This document shows, piece after piece, positions 6,005 to 14,914 of a stretch of 51,240 nt of DNA. A model generated the notes under the pieces. The model was not told the origin of the DNA, searched no databases, and saw nothing but the letters and a program-made list of their open reading frames with translations. The stretch is from DASZIT01 sp052143315 (GTDB lineage Bacteria > Actinomycetota > Acidimicrobiia > Acidimicrobiales > RAAP-2). Every line of letters begins with the position of its first letter. Position 1 is the stretch's first letter. Location: positions 1 to 51,240 of the forward strand of contig JBKQTE010000052.1 of assembly GCA_052143315.1 (NCBI GenBank). The letters are read 5' to 3'. The position numbers and the translations under genes are program-made.

Positions 6005-8746
6005 GTGGCCACGCCGGACACCGACCTCGCGGTCTCCGTCTCGGTGGTGATCTGCGCCTATGACGAGGCCCGTTGGGACGACCTGGTCGCGGCAGTCCTC
6101 TCCGTGCAGCAGCAGGATCCCCCGGCGCCCGAGGTCATCGTCGTGATCGACCACAACGAGGCGCTGCTGGAGCGCGTCCGCCAGGAGATCACGGGGATCA
6201 AGCCAACCGTCAACACCGGTCGGCGGGGGCTGTCCGGCGCCCGGAACGCCGGCGTGGCCGTGGCCACCGGCGACATCGTGGCCTTCCTCGACGACGACGC
6301 CAGGGCCGAGGACGGGTGGCTGGCGCACCTCACCCAGACGTACCGGGACGGGGGCGTGCTCGGGGTGGGCGGGTCGGTGACCCCGAGCTGGACCGAGACG
6401 CGTCCCCGATGGTTCCCACCCGAGTTCGACTGGGTGGTCGGCTGCTCGTACCACGGGATGCCCGAGACGAGAGCCCCGGTCCGCAACTTCATCGGGACGA
6501 ACATGTCGTTCCGCCGCGACGCCCTGGTGGCATCCGGCGGCTTCGATTCAGAGCTGGGGCGCGTGGGGGCGGACGCCAGTGGCTGCGAGGAGACGGAGCT
6601 CTGCATCCGGATGGCCGGACAGGACGGCGGTCGCCTCATCTACGAACCATCGGCACGGGTGCTCCACCGGGTGCCGGCGATCCGCGCCACGCGGCGCTAC
6701 TTCGGCCGGCGGTGCTACCAGGAGGGCCGCTCGAAAGCCGTCGTGGCACGCCTGGTCGGACAGGACCAGGCCCTGGCCAGCGAGCGGTCGTACGTCGGTG
6801 GCGTCATACCCCGCCGCGTGGCGCAATGCCTGAACCCGACCCGCCCGGCGTCGGGCGGCCTGACGATGGCCGTCGCCGTGGTTGTCGGCGTGGTCGCCGC
6901 CGGTCTCGGCTACGCCACCGCCACCGTGGCACCGCGCTCCGGCGGGACGACGGTGCGTCCGGGGTCGTGGCGTGGCTGGCTAGGCCTGGTAGCCATCGCC
7001 GCGCTGTGGGGTTCGACCTTCGCATGGACGGTCCGGCTCGACCGCATGACCGACTTCGGCCTGGTGTCGGTGATGCCCGTCGTGTACTGGGTGGCGGTGG
7101 GGTTGCTGACCGTCAGCTTCTGGTGGTGGGTCCGCTGGAGGCGGGCAGGTCCTGCCCTGCTCGCCGGTCACGTGGTGAGCCTCATCGCCATCATGCACGC
7201 CACGCCGGCGATCCTCTACGGGACGACGCGCTACTCGTGGTCCTACAAGCACGTGGGGATCGTCGACTACATCGTGACGCATCACGGGGTCGAGAGCTCG
7301 ATGCCCAACCTGACCGCCTACCAGGACTGGCCGGGGTTCTTCGGGCTCAACGCCTTGTTCGTCTCGGGATCGGGCGTCTCCTCGGCGCTCTCGTACACCG
7401 TGTGGGCTCCGTTCGTGAACGAGCTGGCGCTGCTGGCGCCGCTGGTGCTGATCCTGCGCAGCTTCACCGCCAACCGGACCGTGGTGTGGACCGCGGTATG
7501 GCTGTTCTACCTCGGCAACTGGATCGGCCAGGACTACTTCTCGCCGCAGGCGTTCGCCTACGTGCTCTACCTCACGGCCATCGCCATCGTGCTGCGGTGG
7601 TTCCTGCGGCTGCCCCCGTCGACGTGGACCCGGTCGGCGTACGCCCGGTTCCGGCGCCCGGGGCCAACCCTCCTGGTGACGAGCAGCGGCGTGGCCGTCG
7701 AACCGCAGGCACGAACGCGCACGCCTGCCATGTACGCCTCGGTGGTGGTGCTGGCCACCGCCATCGCCGTCAGCCACCAGTTGACCCCGTTCATGCTGAT
7801 CGCGGCCCTGGGCGGGTTGTTGGCGACACGGCGCCTCCGCTCGTGGTCGCTGTTGGTGGTGGTGACGGTGATCAGCGTGGGCTGGATCCTCATCTGGGGA
7901 CTGCCCTTCCTCCACCAGCAGCTGCCGGCGGTGCTCCAGACCCTCGGCCACCCGTTCGACAACACGTCGGCCACCTTCATCAATCTCAGCGTCGCCAGCC
8001 ACGACCAGGTGGTGGTGGCCTACTTCGATCGGGCCCTCACTGCCGCGCTGGGCGGCCTGGCCCTGTTCGGCGCCTGGCAGGCGTGGCGGTCGGCCCGCTG
8101 GCGCCGATGGCAACCGGCGGCGTGCCTGGCCGCCACACCGGTCGTCGCCCTTCTCGCCACCAGCTATGGGACCGAGGTCGTGTTCCGGGTGTTCCTGTTC
8201 GGGCTGCCGTTCCTGGCCCTCTTCGCCGCTTCGGTCCTGGCCCCCCGCCCGACAGGTTCCCGCCGCCGGCGGACCGTCCGGTGGGTGGTGGGGCTCGGGG
8301 TGGTCTCGGCACTCACCGTCTCCTTCTTCTTCTCCTACTACGGCAAGGAGCGCATGAACTACATGCCTCCCACCGAGGTTTCCGCCATGGAACGCCTGTA
8401 CTCCCTCGCCCCTCCCGGGTCGCTGATGCTCGGCGCCACCGGCAACACCCCGTGGGCGTTCACGCACTATGCGGACTACCAGTACCTCTGGTTCCTCGCT
8501 GATTCCGCCGATGTCACCAAGGCGGTCACGACGGACCCCGTGCCGGCGCTCGTGGATCTGATGGAGCCGTACCCGAACGCCTACCTCATCTTCAGCCCCA
8601 CCGACGCGGCCCAGATCGAGATGACCGGGATACTGCCGCCGGGTAAGTACCGAGCTATCGAGCACGACGTCCTCTCCTCGCCCCAATTCCAGACGGTGCT
8701 GTCGCAGGGCGGCGTGGTCGTCGTGACACTGCGGGTCAACCAATGA
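6005..8746 (+). CDS. GT2 glycosyltransferase fused to a polytopic membrane domain
   Basis: About 913 residues. Residues 10-270 are a GT2 domain: VSVVICAYDEARW, EVIVVIDHNE, GLSGARNAGVAVA, metal motif FLDDDA, and NFIGTNMSFRR. From about residue 295 the protein becomes a large membrane domain with about a dozen hydrophobic segments. A short soluble tail (NYMPPTEVSAMERLY, LMLGATGNTPW) recalls the extracytoplasmic part of GT-C type enzymes. I chose GTG 6005 because the frame upstream of it overlaps 100 nt of the previous gene and reads as a shadow (Arg/Ala-rich). An upstream ATG at 5885 is possible. The 3' end overlaps the next ATG by 4 nt. Role inferred: glycan synthesis coupled to membrane-side transfer or export. 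Confidence 0.8.
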   Translation: MATPDTDLAVSVSVVICAYDEARWDDLVAAVLSVQQQDPPAPEVIVVIDHNEALLERVRQEITGIKPTVNTGRRGLSGARNAGVAVATGDIVAFLDDDARAEDGWLAHLTQTYRDGGVLGVGGSVTPSWTETRPRWFPPEFDWVVGCSYHGMPETRAPVRNFIGTNMSFRRDALVASGGFDSELGRVGADASGCEETELCIRMAGQDGGRLIYEPSARVLHRVPAIRATRRYFGRRCYQEGRSKAVVARLVGQDQALASERSYVGGVIPRRVAQCLNPTRPASGGLTMAVAVVVGVVAAGLGYATATVAPRSGGTTVRPGSWRGWLGLVAIAALWGSTFAWTVRLDRMTDFGLVSVMPVVYWVAVGLLTVSFWWWVRWRRAGPALLAGHVVSLIAIMHATPAILYGTTRYSWSYKHVGIVDYIVTHHGVESSMPNLTAYQDWPGFFGLNALFVSGSGVSSALSYTVWAPFVNELALLAPLVLILRSFTANRTVVWTAVWLFYLGNWIGQDYFSPQAFAYVLYLTAIAIVLRWFLRLPPSTWTRSAYARFRRPGPTLLVTSSGVAVEPQARTRTPAMYASVVVLATAIAVSHQLTPFMLIAALGGLLATRRLRSWSLLVVVTVISVGWILIWGLPFLHQQLPAVLQTLGHPFDNTSATFINLSVASHDQVVVAYFDRALTAALGGLALFGAWQAWRSARWRRWQPAACLAATPVVALLATSYGTEVVFRVFLFGLPFLALFAASVLAPRPTGSRRRRTVRWVVGLGVVSALTVSFFFSYYGKERMNYMPPTEVSAMERLYSLAPPGSLMLGATGNTPWAFTHYADYQYLWFLADSADVTKAVTTDPVPALVDLMEPYPNAYLIFSPTDAAQIEMTGILPPGKYRAIEHDVLSSPQFQTVLSQGGVVVVTLRVNQ

Positions 8747-9072
8747 GGGTGATGGCCGCCGTCCGCCGGGACCTCCCGGTCATCGTCGCCTGGGCGGCGG
8801 TGGCCGTGGTCGCTGTCCAGCTCCCCCTGCCGGCACGCGCGGTGCTGGTGGTGGCGGCGTCCGCCTGGGCGCCGGGTGCGGCCCTGGCGTGGCTGTTGGA
8901 GAGCACGGACCGGCTGGAACGGGCGGTGCTCACCGTGGTCCTGAGCCTCAGCATCGCCACCCTGGTGGCTGTGGTGCTTTCGCTCCTCCATGTGATGACG
9001 GGGCTCCACGCGCTGGCAGTGCTTGCCGTCCTCAGTACAGTTGTGGTGACGATCCGCGAGCTCCGTGCCTGA
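8743..9072 (+). CDS. Small membrane protein in the glycan operon
   Basis: 109 residues, almost all hydrophobic, with three to four membrane helices (about residues 12-30, 33-53, 60-83, 86-104) and short polar loops. It begins in an ATGA overlap with the GT2/membrane fusion and ends inside the start region of the deacetylase gene, so it is certainly co-transcribed. No family recognised. A helper or scaffold for the membrane-bound transferase is possible, but that rests only on position. Confidence 0.7.
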   Translation: MRVMAAVRRDLPVIVAWAAVAVVAVQLPLPARAVLVVAASAWAPGAALAWLLESTDRLERAVLTVVLSLSIATLVAVVLSLLHVMTGLHALAVLAVLSTVVVTIRELRA

Positions 9073-9949
9073 TGTACGGATGCTTCTCGTTCACCGCGCC
9101 GGCGCCCCGGCCCACACTGTCCACAGGCAAGGAGTGACGTTGCCGGCCGAGCGGTCGCCCGTACCGATCCCCATCCTCCTGTTCCACGCGGTCACGGACC
9201 GGCCGGGTCCTGACCTGGCCACCTGGTCCGTCACCCCGGAGCGGTTCCGTCAGCACCTCGACTGCCTGCGAGACGAAGGGCGCACTCCGCTCACCGTGTC
9301 GGGTTTCGCCGCCGCCATCACCGGCGGCCAGCAGCTCCCCGAGCGCCCCGTGGTCGTGTCCTTCGACGACGGCTACGCCGATTTCGTCCCTGCCGCCGAG
9401 GAGATGGCGGCGCGTGGGATGGTGTCGACGATGTATGTGACCACCGGTCATCTGGTTGGGTCGCCCACGGTCGGGATGCCGAGCGCTCCCATGCTGACGG
9501 CCGAACAGCTCGCCCCACTCGAGACCCTGGGGGTGGAGATCGGCGCCCACTCCCACCACCACTACCACGTCGACGTGGCCCCGAGGTCCGTGGCCCTCGA
9601 CGAGATTCGGCGACCCAAGGTGATCCTCGAGGACCTGTTGGGCCATCCCGTCGCCAGCTACGCCTACCCGCACGGCTCCTACCGGGCGGCCGTGCGCCAG
9701 CAGGTGCGGGCGGCCGGTTACACCTCGGCCTGCGCCGTGCGCAACGCCTTCAGTTCTGTCGGCGACGACCCATTTTCGTTGGCGCGGCTGACGGTGCGGG
9801 AGTTCACCACGACCGACACGGTGAGGGACTGGCTCCAGGGCAGAGGCGCACCGATCGCCCGGGATCGGGAGCTGTGGCGAACCAAGATGTGGCGAGTGCG
9901 CCGATGGGCGGCTGCCGGTGCCGCCCGGCAGCAGGCACGAGGGCGATGA
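9065..9949 (+). CDS. Polysaccharide deacetylase (CE4, NodB domain)
   Basis: Motif 1 is VVSFDDGYADF (the Asp pair holds base and metal ligand), motif 2 is GAHSHHHYHVD (His metal ligands, H-S-H-H-H-Y-H), and motif 3 is SYAYPHGSYR. The domain removes N-acetyl groups from chitin-like, peptidoglycan or exopolysaccharide GlcNAc. The 294-residue version starts at GTG 9065, but AAGGAG at 9129-9134 lies 5 nt before an in-frame TTG at 9140. That TTG would give a more usual N-terminus (PAERSPVPIPILLFHAVTD). No signal peptide is seen with either start, so the enzyme may act in the cytoplasm or leave by another route. Its 3' end overlaps the GH16 gene. Confidence 0.85.
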   Translation: MPDVRMLLVHRAGAPAHTVHRQGVTLPAERSPVPIPILLFHAVTDRPGPDLATWSVTPERFRQHLDCLRDEGRTPLTVSGFAAAITGGQQLPERPVVVSFDDGYADFVPAAEEMAARGMVSTMYVTTGHLVGSPTVGMPSAPMLTAEQLAPLETLGVEIGAHSHHHYHVDVAPRSVALDEIRRPKVILEDLLGHPVASYAYPHGSYRAAVRQQVRAAGYTSACAVRNAFSSVGDDPFSLARLTVREFTTTDTVRDWLQGRGAPIARDRELWRTKMWRVRRWAAAGAARQQARGR

Positions 9950-10779
9950 CGAGGAATCCAAGCCGCCTGGTCCTGGCCACGGCGGTCGTCGTCCTGTCGC
10001 TGGTCGGCGCCTTCGCGGCGTTCAACACCGGCTCGGAAGCGCCGGGTGGCGTGGCGATCGCCCACCCGCGGGCCACGGGCTCCCCCGACGGTCCTGGAGG
10101 CGACTGGCGGCTGGCGTTCTCCGACCACTTCGCCGGGACCACCCTGGACGCCGCCCACTGGTCGACCTGCTACTACTGGGACTGCACCAACCGGTCCCAG
10201 CCCGAGTTGGAGTGGTACGAAGCCTCGCAGGCCACCGTGGAGAACGGCACGCTCTCCCTGACGGCCGATCCGGAACAGACCCACGGAAAGCAGTACGTGT
10301 CGGGGATGGTCTCCTCGTACGGCAAGTTCAGCTTCACCTACGGCTACGCCCAGGTCGTGGCCAAGCTACCGAGCGGACAGGGCCTGTGGTCGGCGTTCTG
10401 GACTCTCCCCGAGGCCGGGGGATGGCCTCCCGAGATCGACATCATGGAGAACTGGGCGCAGTCGGACACGATCGACCTCTTCCTCCACTACGGCCAATCC
10501 GGCTGGGAGCAGTCGTCCGTGGTGGTGCCCACCTTCTCCGACGGGTTCCACACCTATGGAGTCGACTGGGAGCCGGGATCGATCTCGTGGTATGTGGACG
10601 GTGCCCTACAGGCCCATTTTGCCGTCTCCATCACGGAGCCGGAGTACCTGCTCGCCAGCCTGGCGGTGGCCGGGAACCCGGGCCCCGACCCCTCGGTCCG
10701 GTTTCCCCAGAGCCTGCAGATCCGATCGATCGAGGTGTGGCAGCACCCACGAGCGGCCGACTCCCACGCCACCTCGTGA
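9946..10779 (+). CDS. Secreted GH16 glycoside hydrolase
   Basis: 277 residues. The ATG sits in an ATGA overlap, and the protein opens with TRNPSRLVLATAVVVLSLVG, a signal peptide or membrane anchor. The GH16 beta-jelly-roll follows. The catalytic signature EIDIME is at residues 163-168 (first Glu nucleophile, last Glu acid/base), preceded by GLWSAFWTLP and followed by FHTYGVDWEPGSISWYVDG. Members cleave beta-1,3/1,4-glucans, agarose-like or other beta-glycans, sometimes as transglycosylases. In this operon it may trim or process the polymer the neighbours make. Substrate unknown. Confidence 0.88.
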   Translation: MTRNPSRLVLATAVVVLSLVGAFAAFNTGSEAPGGVAIAHPRATGSPDGPGGDWRLAFSDHFAGTTLDAAHWSTCYYWDCTNRSQPELEWYEASQATVENGTLSLTADPEQTHGKQYVSGMVSSYGKFSFTYGYAQVVAKLPSGQGLWSAFWTLPEAGGWPPEIDIMENWAQSDTIDLFLHYGQSGWEQSSVVVPTFSDGFHTYGVDWEPGSISWYVDGALQAHFAVSITEPEYLLASLAVAGNPGPDPSVRFPQSLQIRSIEVWQHPRAADSHATS

Positions 10780-10920
10780 TGCGCTTCCCGCCGGGTAGCC
10801 ACGGGCGGGGTGCTCTCGTCCACGCCTCTGTTCCCTCCGGGCTGGTCGATTTCCGTCACTCAGCGTGAGCGGGACGACGAAAGGGCTACAGTGACCCCGT
10901 TTTGAAGCCGATGCCCATGC
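10780..10920 (+). promoter_or_regulatory. Intergenic region with -10 candidate for the second GH16 gene
   Basis: TACAGT at 10887-10892 would place transcription start about 20 nt before the ATG at 10921. No clear -35 or Shine-Dalgarno. The preceding 100 nt show nothing recognisable. Confidence 0.35.
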
Positions 10921-12024
10921 ATGGGGCTATCCAGGGGACACGCGCGTGGAGTCGGCGACGGGTTGGGGCGGCGGCGGCCGCAGTCGGGGTACCAGCCCCG
11001 ACGAGCGGTCGGGGCCGCCGCCGTGGTCGCCGTAGCAGTGGCATGTGGTGTCGTCGCCTTGCTGGTGCCCACGACGGGCTCGGCTGTTACCGTCGGCGCC
11101 CGGGCCACGCCCGCCTCCAAGGCCCTGTCCCCGATGTCCGCACGGCAACGGCTCCTCGTCGAGCGTCACCGGGGAGGGCCGACCACCACGACCCCCACGG
11201 CGCCGCCGACCACCACCACGACCCCCACGGCGCCGCCGACCACCACCACCACCACGACCACCACGACCCCGCCGACCACCACCACGACCACCACGGCGCC
11301 GCCGACCACCACTACCACGACCACCACGGCCCCGGGTGCGGTCCAGCCCGTCGGCCAGGACGCCGGCCCGTGGAACCTGATCTTCGACTCCGAATTCAAC
11401 GGCTCCTCGCTCGACACGTCGCAGTGGTCCACGGGGTGGTTCGGCGCCGGCATCACCACCGGCGCCAGTAGCTCCGAGCAGGAGTGCTACGACCCTTCGC
11501 AGGTGAGCGTGACCAACGGTGCGCTCGACCTGTCGGCCGTGGCACGCGCCGAGACGTGCGGCGGGACCACCCAGCCCTATGCCTCGGGCATGGTGACCAC
11601 CGACGGGAAGTTCAGCTTCACCTACGGCTACATGGAGGCCCGGATCTGGTTGCCCGGCACCTCGAGCATCGACGACTGGCCGGCCTTCTGGGCCGACGGC
11701 CAGAACTGGCCCACCACCGGTGAGATCGACACCGTCGAAGGGCTCGGAGGCCAGGCCTGCGCCCACTTCCACAACCCGGCCGGCGGGCCCGGTACCTGTG
11801 CGACGGGGAACTACGCGGGCGGATGGCACACCTTTGCCGCCGACTGGGAGCCCGGGTCGGTCACCTACTACTACGACGGAGCCCAGGTCTGGACGGATAC
11901 GTCGGGGATCACCTCGGCACCGATGTACCTGATCCTCGACCTGGCGCTGTCGTCGACCATCACCTCGCCGGACACCGCACCGGCGGCCATGCAGGTCGAA
12001 TACGTCAGGGTCTGGCAGCACTGA
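10921..12024 (+). CDS. Secreted GH16 glycoside hydrolase with Thr/Pro linker
   Basis: 367 residues: a basic N-terminus, a membrane or signal segment at about residues 30-50, a low-complexity Thr/Pro linker at 87-138, then a GH16 domain from about 148 (WNLIFDSEFNGSSLDTSQW). The catalytic motif EIDTVE is at 268-273, with SFTYGYMEARIWLP and WHTFAADWEPGSVTYYYDG in the expected places. Compared with the GH16 gene just upstream it has the same fold but a long linker, which would hold the enzyme away from the membrane. The linker is typical of O-glycosylated, wall-spanning regions. Probably acts on the cell surface. Confidence 0.88.
   Translation: MGLSRGHARGVGDGLGRRRPQSGYQPRRAVGAAAVVAVAVACGVVALLVPTTGSAVTVGARATPASKALSPMSARQRLLVERHRGGPTTTTPTAPPTTTTTPTAPPTTTTTTTTTTPPTTTTTTTAPPTTTTTTTTAPGAVQPVGQDAGPWNLIFDSEFNGSSLDTSQWSTGWFGAGITTGASSSEQECYDPSQVSVTNGALDLSAVARAETCGGTTQPYASGMVTTDGKFSFTYGYMEARIWLPGTSSIDDWPAFWADGQNWPTTGEIDTVEGLGGQACAHFHNPAGGPGTCATGNYAGGWHTFAADWEPGSVTYYYDGAQVWTDTSGITSAPMYLILDLALSSTITSPDTAPAAMQVEYVRVWQH
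11179..11334 (+). repeat. Thr/Pro low-complexity coding repeat
   Basis: DNA built of ACC, ACG and CCG codons in short runs (APPTTTTTPT-like units) encodes about 52 residues of Thr, Pro and Ala. Units are imperfect and of varying length, so the number is likely to vary between strains. Confidence 0.85.
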
Positions 12025-12114
12025 GCGCCCGCGCCCCCGACCTCCGTCGAGGGCCCGTGATGATGGCGTCGGCGCCCACCCCCAGCCGGACGCCCTCGCC
12101 GCCTCGGCCGGTGA

Positions 12115-12141
12115 AGGCTACGGCTACGGCTACGGCTACGG
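12115..12141. repeat. GGCTAC hexamer tandem repeat
   Basis: About four perfect copies of GGCTAC in a row between two convergent genes. The repeat overlaps the stop codon (TAG, 12136-12138) of the minus-strand flippase fusion, so slippage could alter that gene's end. The rest of 12025-12135 shows nothing. Confidence 0.7.
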
Positions 12142-14778
12142 CGCCTCGGCGGTGAGCGGGGCCGGGTGCCCCCCGGGGAGAACCGGACCTCGCATCCACC
12201 TGTGCCTCACCGAGAGCAGGATGGCGGCCATGGCCGACTGGCCGATGAGGACGGCCAGTGCCATCCCCGTGATCCCGGCCACGGACAGAAGGCCGTACCC
12301 GAGGGGCACGATCAGCACGAACAGGCCCCCGAACACGGCCATCACCTGGCGGGTCCGGCGCTGGCCGCGGGCCGCGCTCACGGCCGTCCCGGTCACGATG
12401 AACGGCAGTGTCGACAGCCCCAGGAGCCGGAGTGCGCCGGTCCCGTCGGCGGCGTAGGAAGTGCCGAAGATCCGCAGCGCCCACGGGGCGCCCAGGACCA
12501 GCAGCGCCACCGCCGGCACCAGGATCTTCAGCAGGTGGACCATCACCTGCCGGCATCGGGCCTCGAATTCGGACGAGTCGATCGACAGCTCCACCACGAG
12601 CGAGTCCCCGATCCCCAGGCTGACCAGGTAGAGGAGGCCCGCAATCAACCACGCCAGGGAGAAGTAGGCACTGGCGGCGGCACCGGACTGGGCGAGGACG
12701 ATCAGTGGCAGCACGAGTATCAGGCCCTGCCACCACAGGTTGCCGAGGAAGTCGTAGGGGACGTAGCTGCGCAACTGCCGGAAGGTGACGCCGCCCGATG
12801 CACCGGCCGACCGCTGGTGCTGGGTGATGGCCCGGGCGAAGAGGTAGATGTTGGTCGGGACGACCGTGGCGAGCGCGGCCACCGTCCAGGACATGTAGAT
12901 GCCTGCGATCGGGAACAACGCCACGAACGGGACGACCATCGCCACCTTGAGCAACGAGAATCCGGCGTTCTCGACCGGCACCCAGGGGGTCTTTCGCAAC
13001 CCGGTCAGCACGCCGTCCTCGAGGATCATGATCGACCAGATCGCCGCAGCGGCCACGAACCACGTCGCCATGCCCGGAGAGGAGCGCAGGAACGCCAGCT
13101 GTGGCGCCACGCGGGGCAGCAGGGCCAGGAACGCCCCCGCCAGCACCAGGGCCACCGCCGCGCTCACCAGGTAGATCCCGACCACCAGCCGGCGGGTACG
13201 GCGTCCGGCCGGCTGCACGAAGCGGATCAACGTGCTCTGGAGGTTCAGCTGGGCGACGGCACCGATCGACGTGAGCACGTTGATGGCCACGATGTTGCGG
13301 CCCACCACGGAGGGCGATGCCCGCCGGGCGGCCAGCACCCAGAACAACATGCCGATCACGCTCGTCACCACGGAGCTCAGCACGAGGGCATGGCCGTTCC
13401 GGAACAGCGGCATGCCGGCCTCGCTGCGGAAGGACGTCCGCTCGGCCGGCGGTCGTTTCCGCTGCCGCAGCACCGGCTCCGGCGAGTCGTCGGGCCTCTC
13501 GTTCGATGGTGACGGCGCGCTCCGCCGGTGCCAGAGCCTGGCGCCGAACGTCCCCCCCGAGCGCATCAGCATGGCGAAGAAGGGCAGAGGGTCGTCCCCG
13601 GCGAACCAGGCCAGCGTGCGCAAGCCGCGTCCCCCCGGGCTCGCCACTGACGACGGTAGCTCGGTGCGGCGCTGCCGGGACAGTCGGGAGGCCATGTCGA
13701 GGTGCTCCACCACCAGGGACCGGCCCACTCTCGGCCGGCCCGCCGGGATCGGCCGGCCCGTCAGGTCGAGGTGCGCGGCGCGCACCACGTCGATCCCGGT
13801 GTCCGTCTGGAACACGTCGAACTGGGCCCCCATGCGGGGATTGAAATCGAGCAGCTTGTAGCGCCCGTCTCGCCGGTCGAACCGCCAGTCGAGGTCGGCG
13901 ATGCCCCGGTACCCGACTGCCCGGAAGACATCCGTCGACAGCGCGGTCAGCTCGGGGTTGTCCGCCGCCTGCGAGCAGGAGGCGACCCCACCCTCGGGAG
14001 GCCACATACGGAGCTTGACCCCGGTGAACAGGACGGTCGATGCCGCGTCCGCACCGACCCATGCATTGCAGAACCAGTCCTCGGCGGCGTCGGACGGAAT
14101 GTACTCCTGGAGCACGACCCCGAAGGGCGGTGCCCAGGCGGTCGCCATCCGGCGCAGCTCCGCCGGGCTGCGGACCACGGTGTTGGCCTGCACCGCCGGG
14201 GCCGACAGCCGGGTCCAGGCGGCGTCGTTCTTGGCCACTACCGGATAGACCGACTCCTCGATGACGGCCTCCAGCTCTCCCGGGGTCCGGGGTGCAGCCA
14301 ACCGTGGCGAGGCAATCCCGATCTCCTCGCACAGAGCACCCAGCTGTCGTTTGGATGCCAGTCGACGCGGCAGGTCGGGCGGGACCGGCGGCAGGATGAA
14401 CCACTGGGACAGCTCCTCGACGTGCTCGGCAACCAGTACCGCCGCCTCGTCGTCGGTGCAGAGCAGCACGGCCCTCTCGTCGAGCTGCCTGCCGATGGCG
14501 GCCACGCCCTCGACGAGCCGCTCCTGCGGCTCACGACCCGATGTCGGCCAGATGATCGTCCCCCTGGTGAACGACGACAGGGCAGCGGGGGTGGTGGCGT
14601 CCTCGACGACCGGGTACACCGACACGCCCACCCGACCGAGGGAACGGACGGCTCCGACGCCACCGTGGTCCAGCGGGTAGCGGCCGATCTTGAGCAGGAC
14701 CACCGGAACGGAGCGGTCGAATTCGGCCTCGAACGCCGGGGATGCCGGCCCCCGGGCGACCGACGTCACGGCGCCCAC
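12136..14778 (-). CDS. ATP-grasp ligase / polysaccharide flippase fusion
   Basis: 880 residues, one uninterrupted frame. Residues 1-420 are an ATP-grasp domain: PVVAKND with the ATP-binding Lys, VVLQEYIPSD, DLDWRFD and LLDFNPRMGAQFD with metal-binding Asp/Asn. This subgroup ligates amino acids or other carboxylates with ATP. A polar, Arg/Pro-rich joint (420-455) leads to residues 456-870, a Wzx/MATE-like lipid-carrier-linked sugar flippase with about 12-14 helices (MPLFRNGHALVLSSVVTSV, SYVPYDFLGNLWWQG, GLGDSLVVELS-like stretch, GTGALRLLGLSTLPF). It lies convergent to the GH16 operon. The fusion suggests a subunit is amidated or otherwise decorated at the membrane and then flipped. GTG 14778 is chosen. 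A second GTG 9 nt inside is possible. Confidence 0.85.
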   Translation of the reverse strand: MGAVTSVARGPASPAFEAEFDRSVPVVLLKIGRYPLDHGGVGAVRSLGRVGVSVYPVVEDATTPAALSSFTRGTIIWPTSGREPQERLVEGVAAIGRQLDERAVLLCTDDEAAVLVAEHVEELSQWFILPPVPPDLPRRLASKRQLGALCEEIGIASPRLAAPRTPGELEAVIEESVYPVVAKNDAAWTRLSAPAVQANTVVRSPAELRRMATAWAPPFGVVLQEYIPSDAAEDWFCNAWVGADAASTVLFTGVKLRMWPPEGGVASCSQAADNPELTALSTDVFRAVGYRGIADLDWRFDRRDGRYKLLDFNPRMGAQFDVFQTDTGIDVVRAAHLDLTGRPIPAGRPRVGRSLVVEHLDMASRLSRQRRTELPSSVASPGGRGLRTLAWFAGDDPLPFFAMLMRSGGTFGARLWHRRSAPSPSNERPDDSPEPVLRQRKRPPAERTSFRSEAGMPLFRNGHALVLSSVVTSVIGMLFWVLAARRASPSVVGRNIVAINVLTSIGAVAQLNLQSTLIRFVQPAGRRTRRLVVGIYLVSAAVALVLAGAFLALLPRVAPQLAFLRSSPGMATWFVAAAAIWSIMILEDGVLTGLRKTPWVPVENAGFSLLKVAMVVPFVALFPIAGIYMSWTVAALATVVPTNIYLFARAITQHQRSAGASGGVTFRQLRSYVPYDFLGNLWWQGLILVLPLIVLAQSGAAASAYFSLAWLIAGLLYLVSLGIGDSLVVELSIDSSEFEARCRQVMVHLLKILVPAVALLVLGAPWALRIFGTSYAADGTGALRLLGLSTLPFIVTGTAVSAARGQRRTRQVMAVFGGLFVLIVPLGYGLLSVAGITGMALAVLIGQSAMAAILLSVRHRWMRGPVLPGGHPAPLTAEAP

Positions 14779-14914
14779 GTTGTACTGCTGGGTGCAGCGG
14801 GAACGTCGACCAGCCCCGTGACGCGCTCGAGAATCACCGGCGTCAGCCTAGTGGGGTAGGGCAACCAGGTGCCCGGAGTGACCAAACGGCGGCTCTGTGC
14901 GCGAAACTACTTCC

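Noticed and set aside
6980..8743. A 587-codon open frame opposite the GT2/membrane fusion
   Set aside because: High-GC shadow: composition is Arg/His/Gly/Pro-biased, with no motifs, and the plus-strand gene is clearly real.
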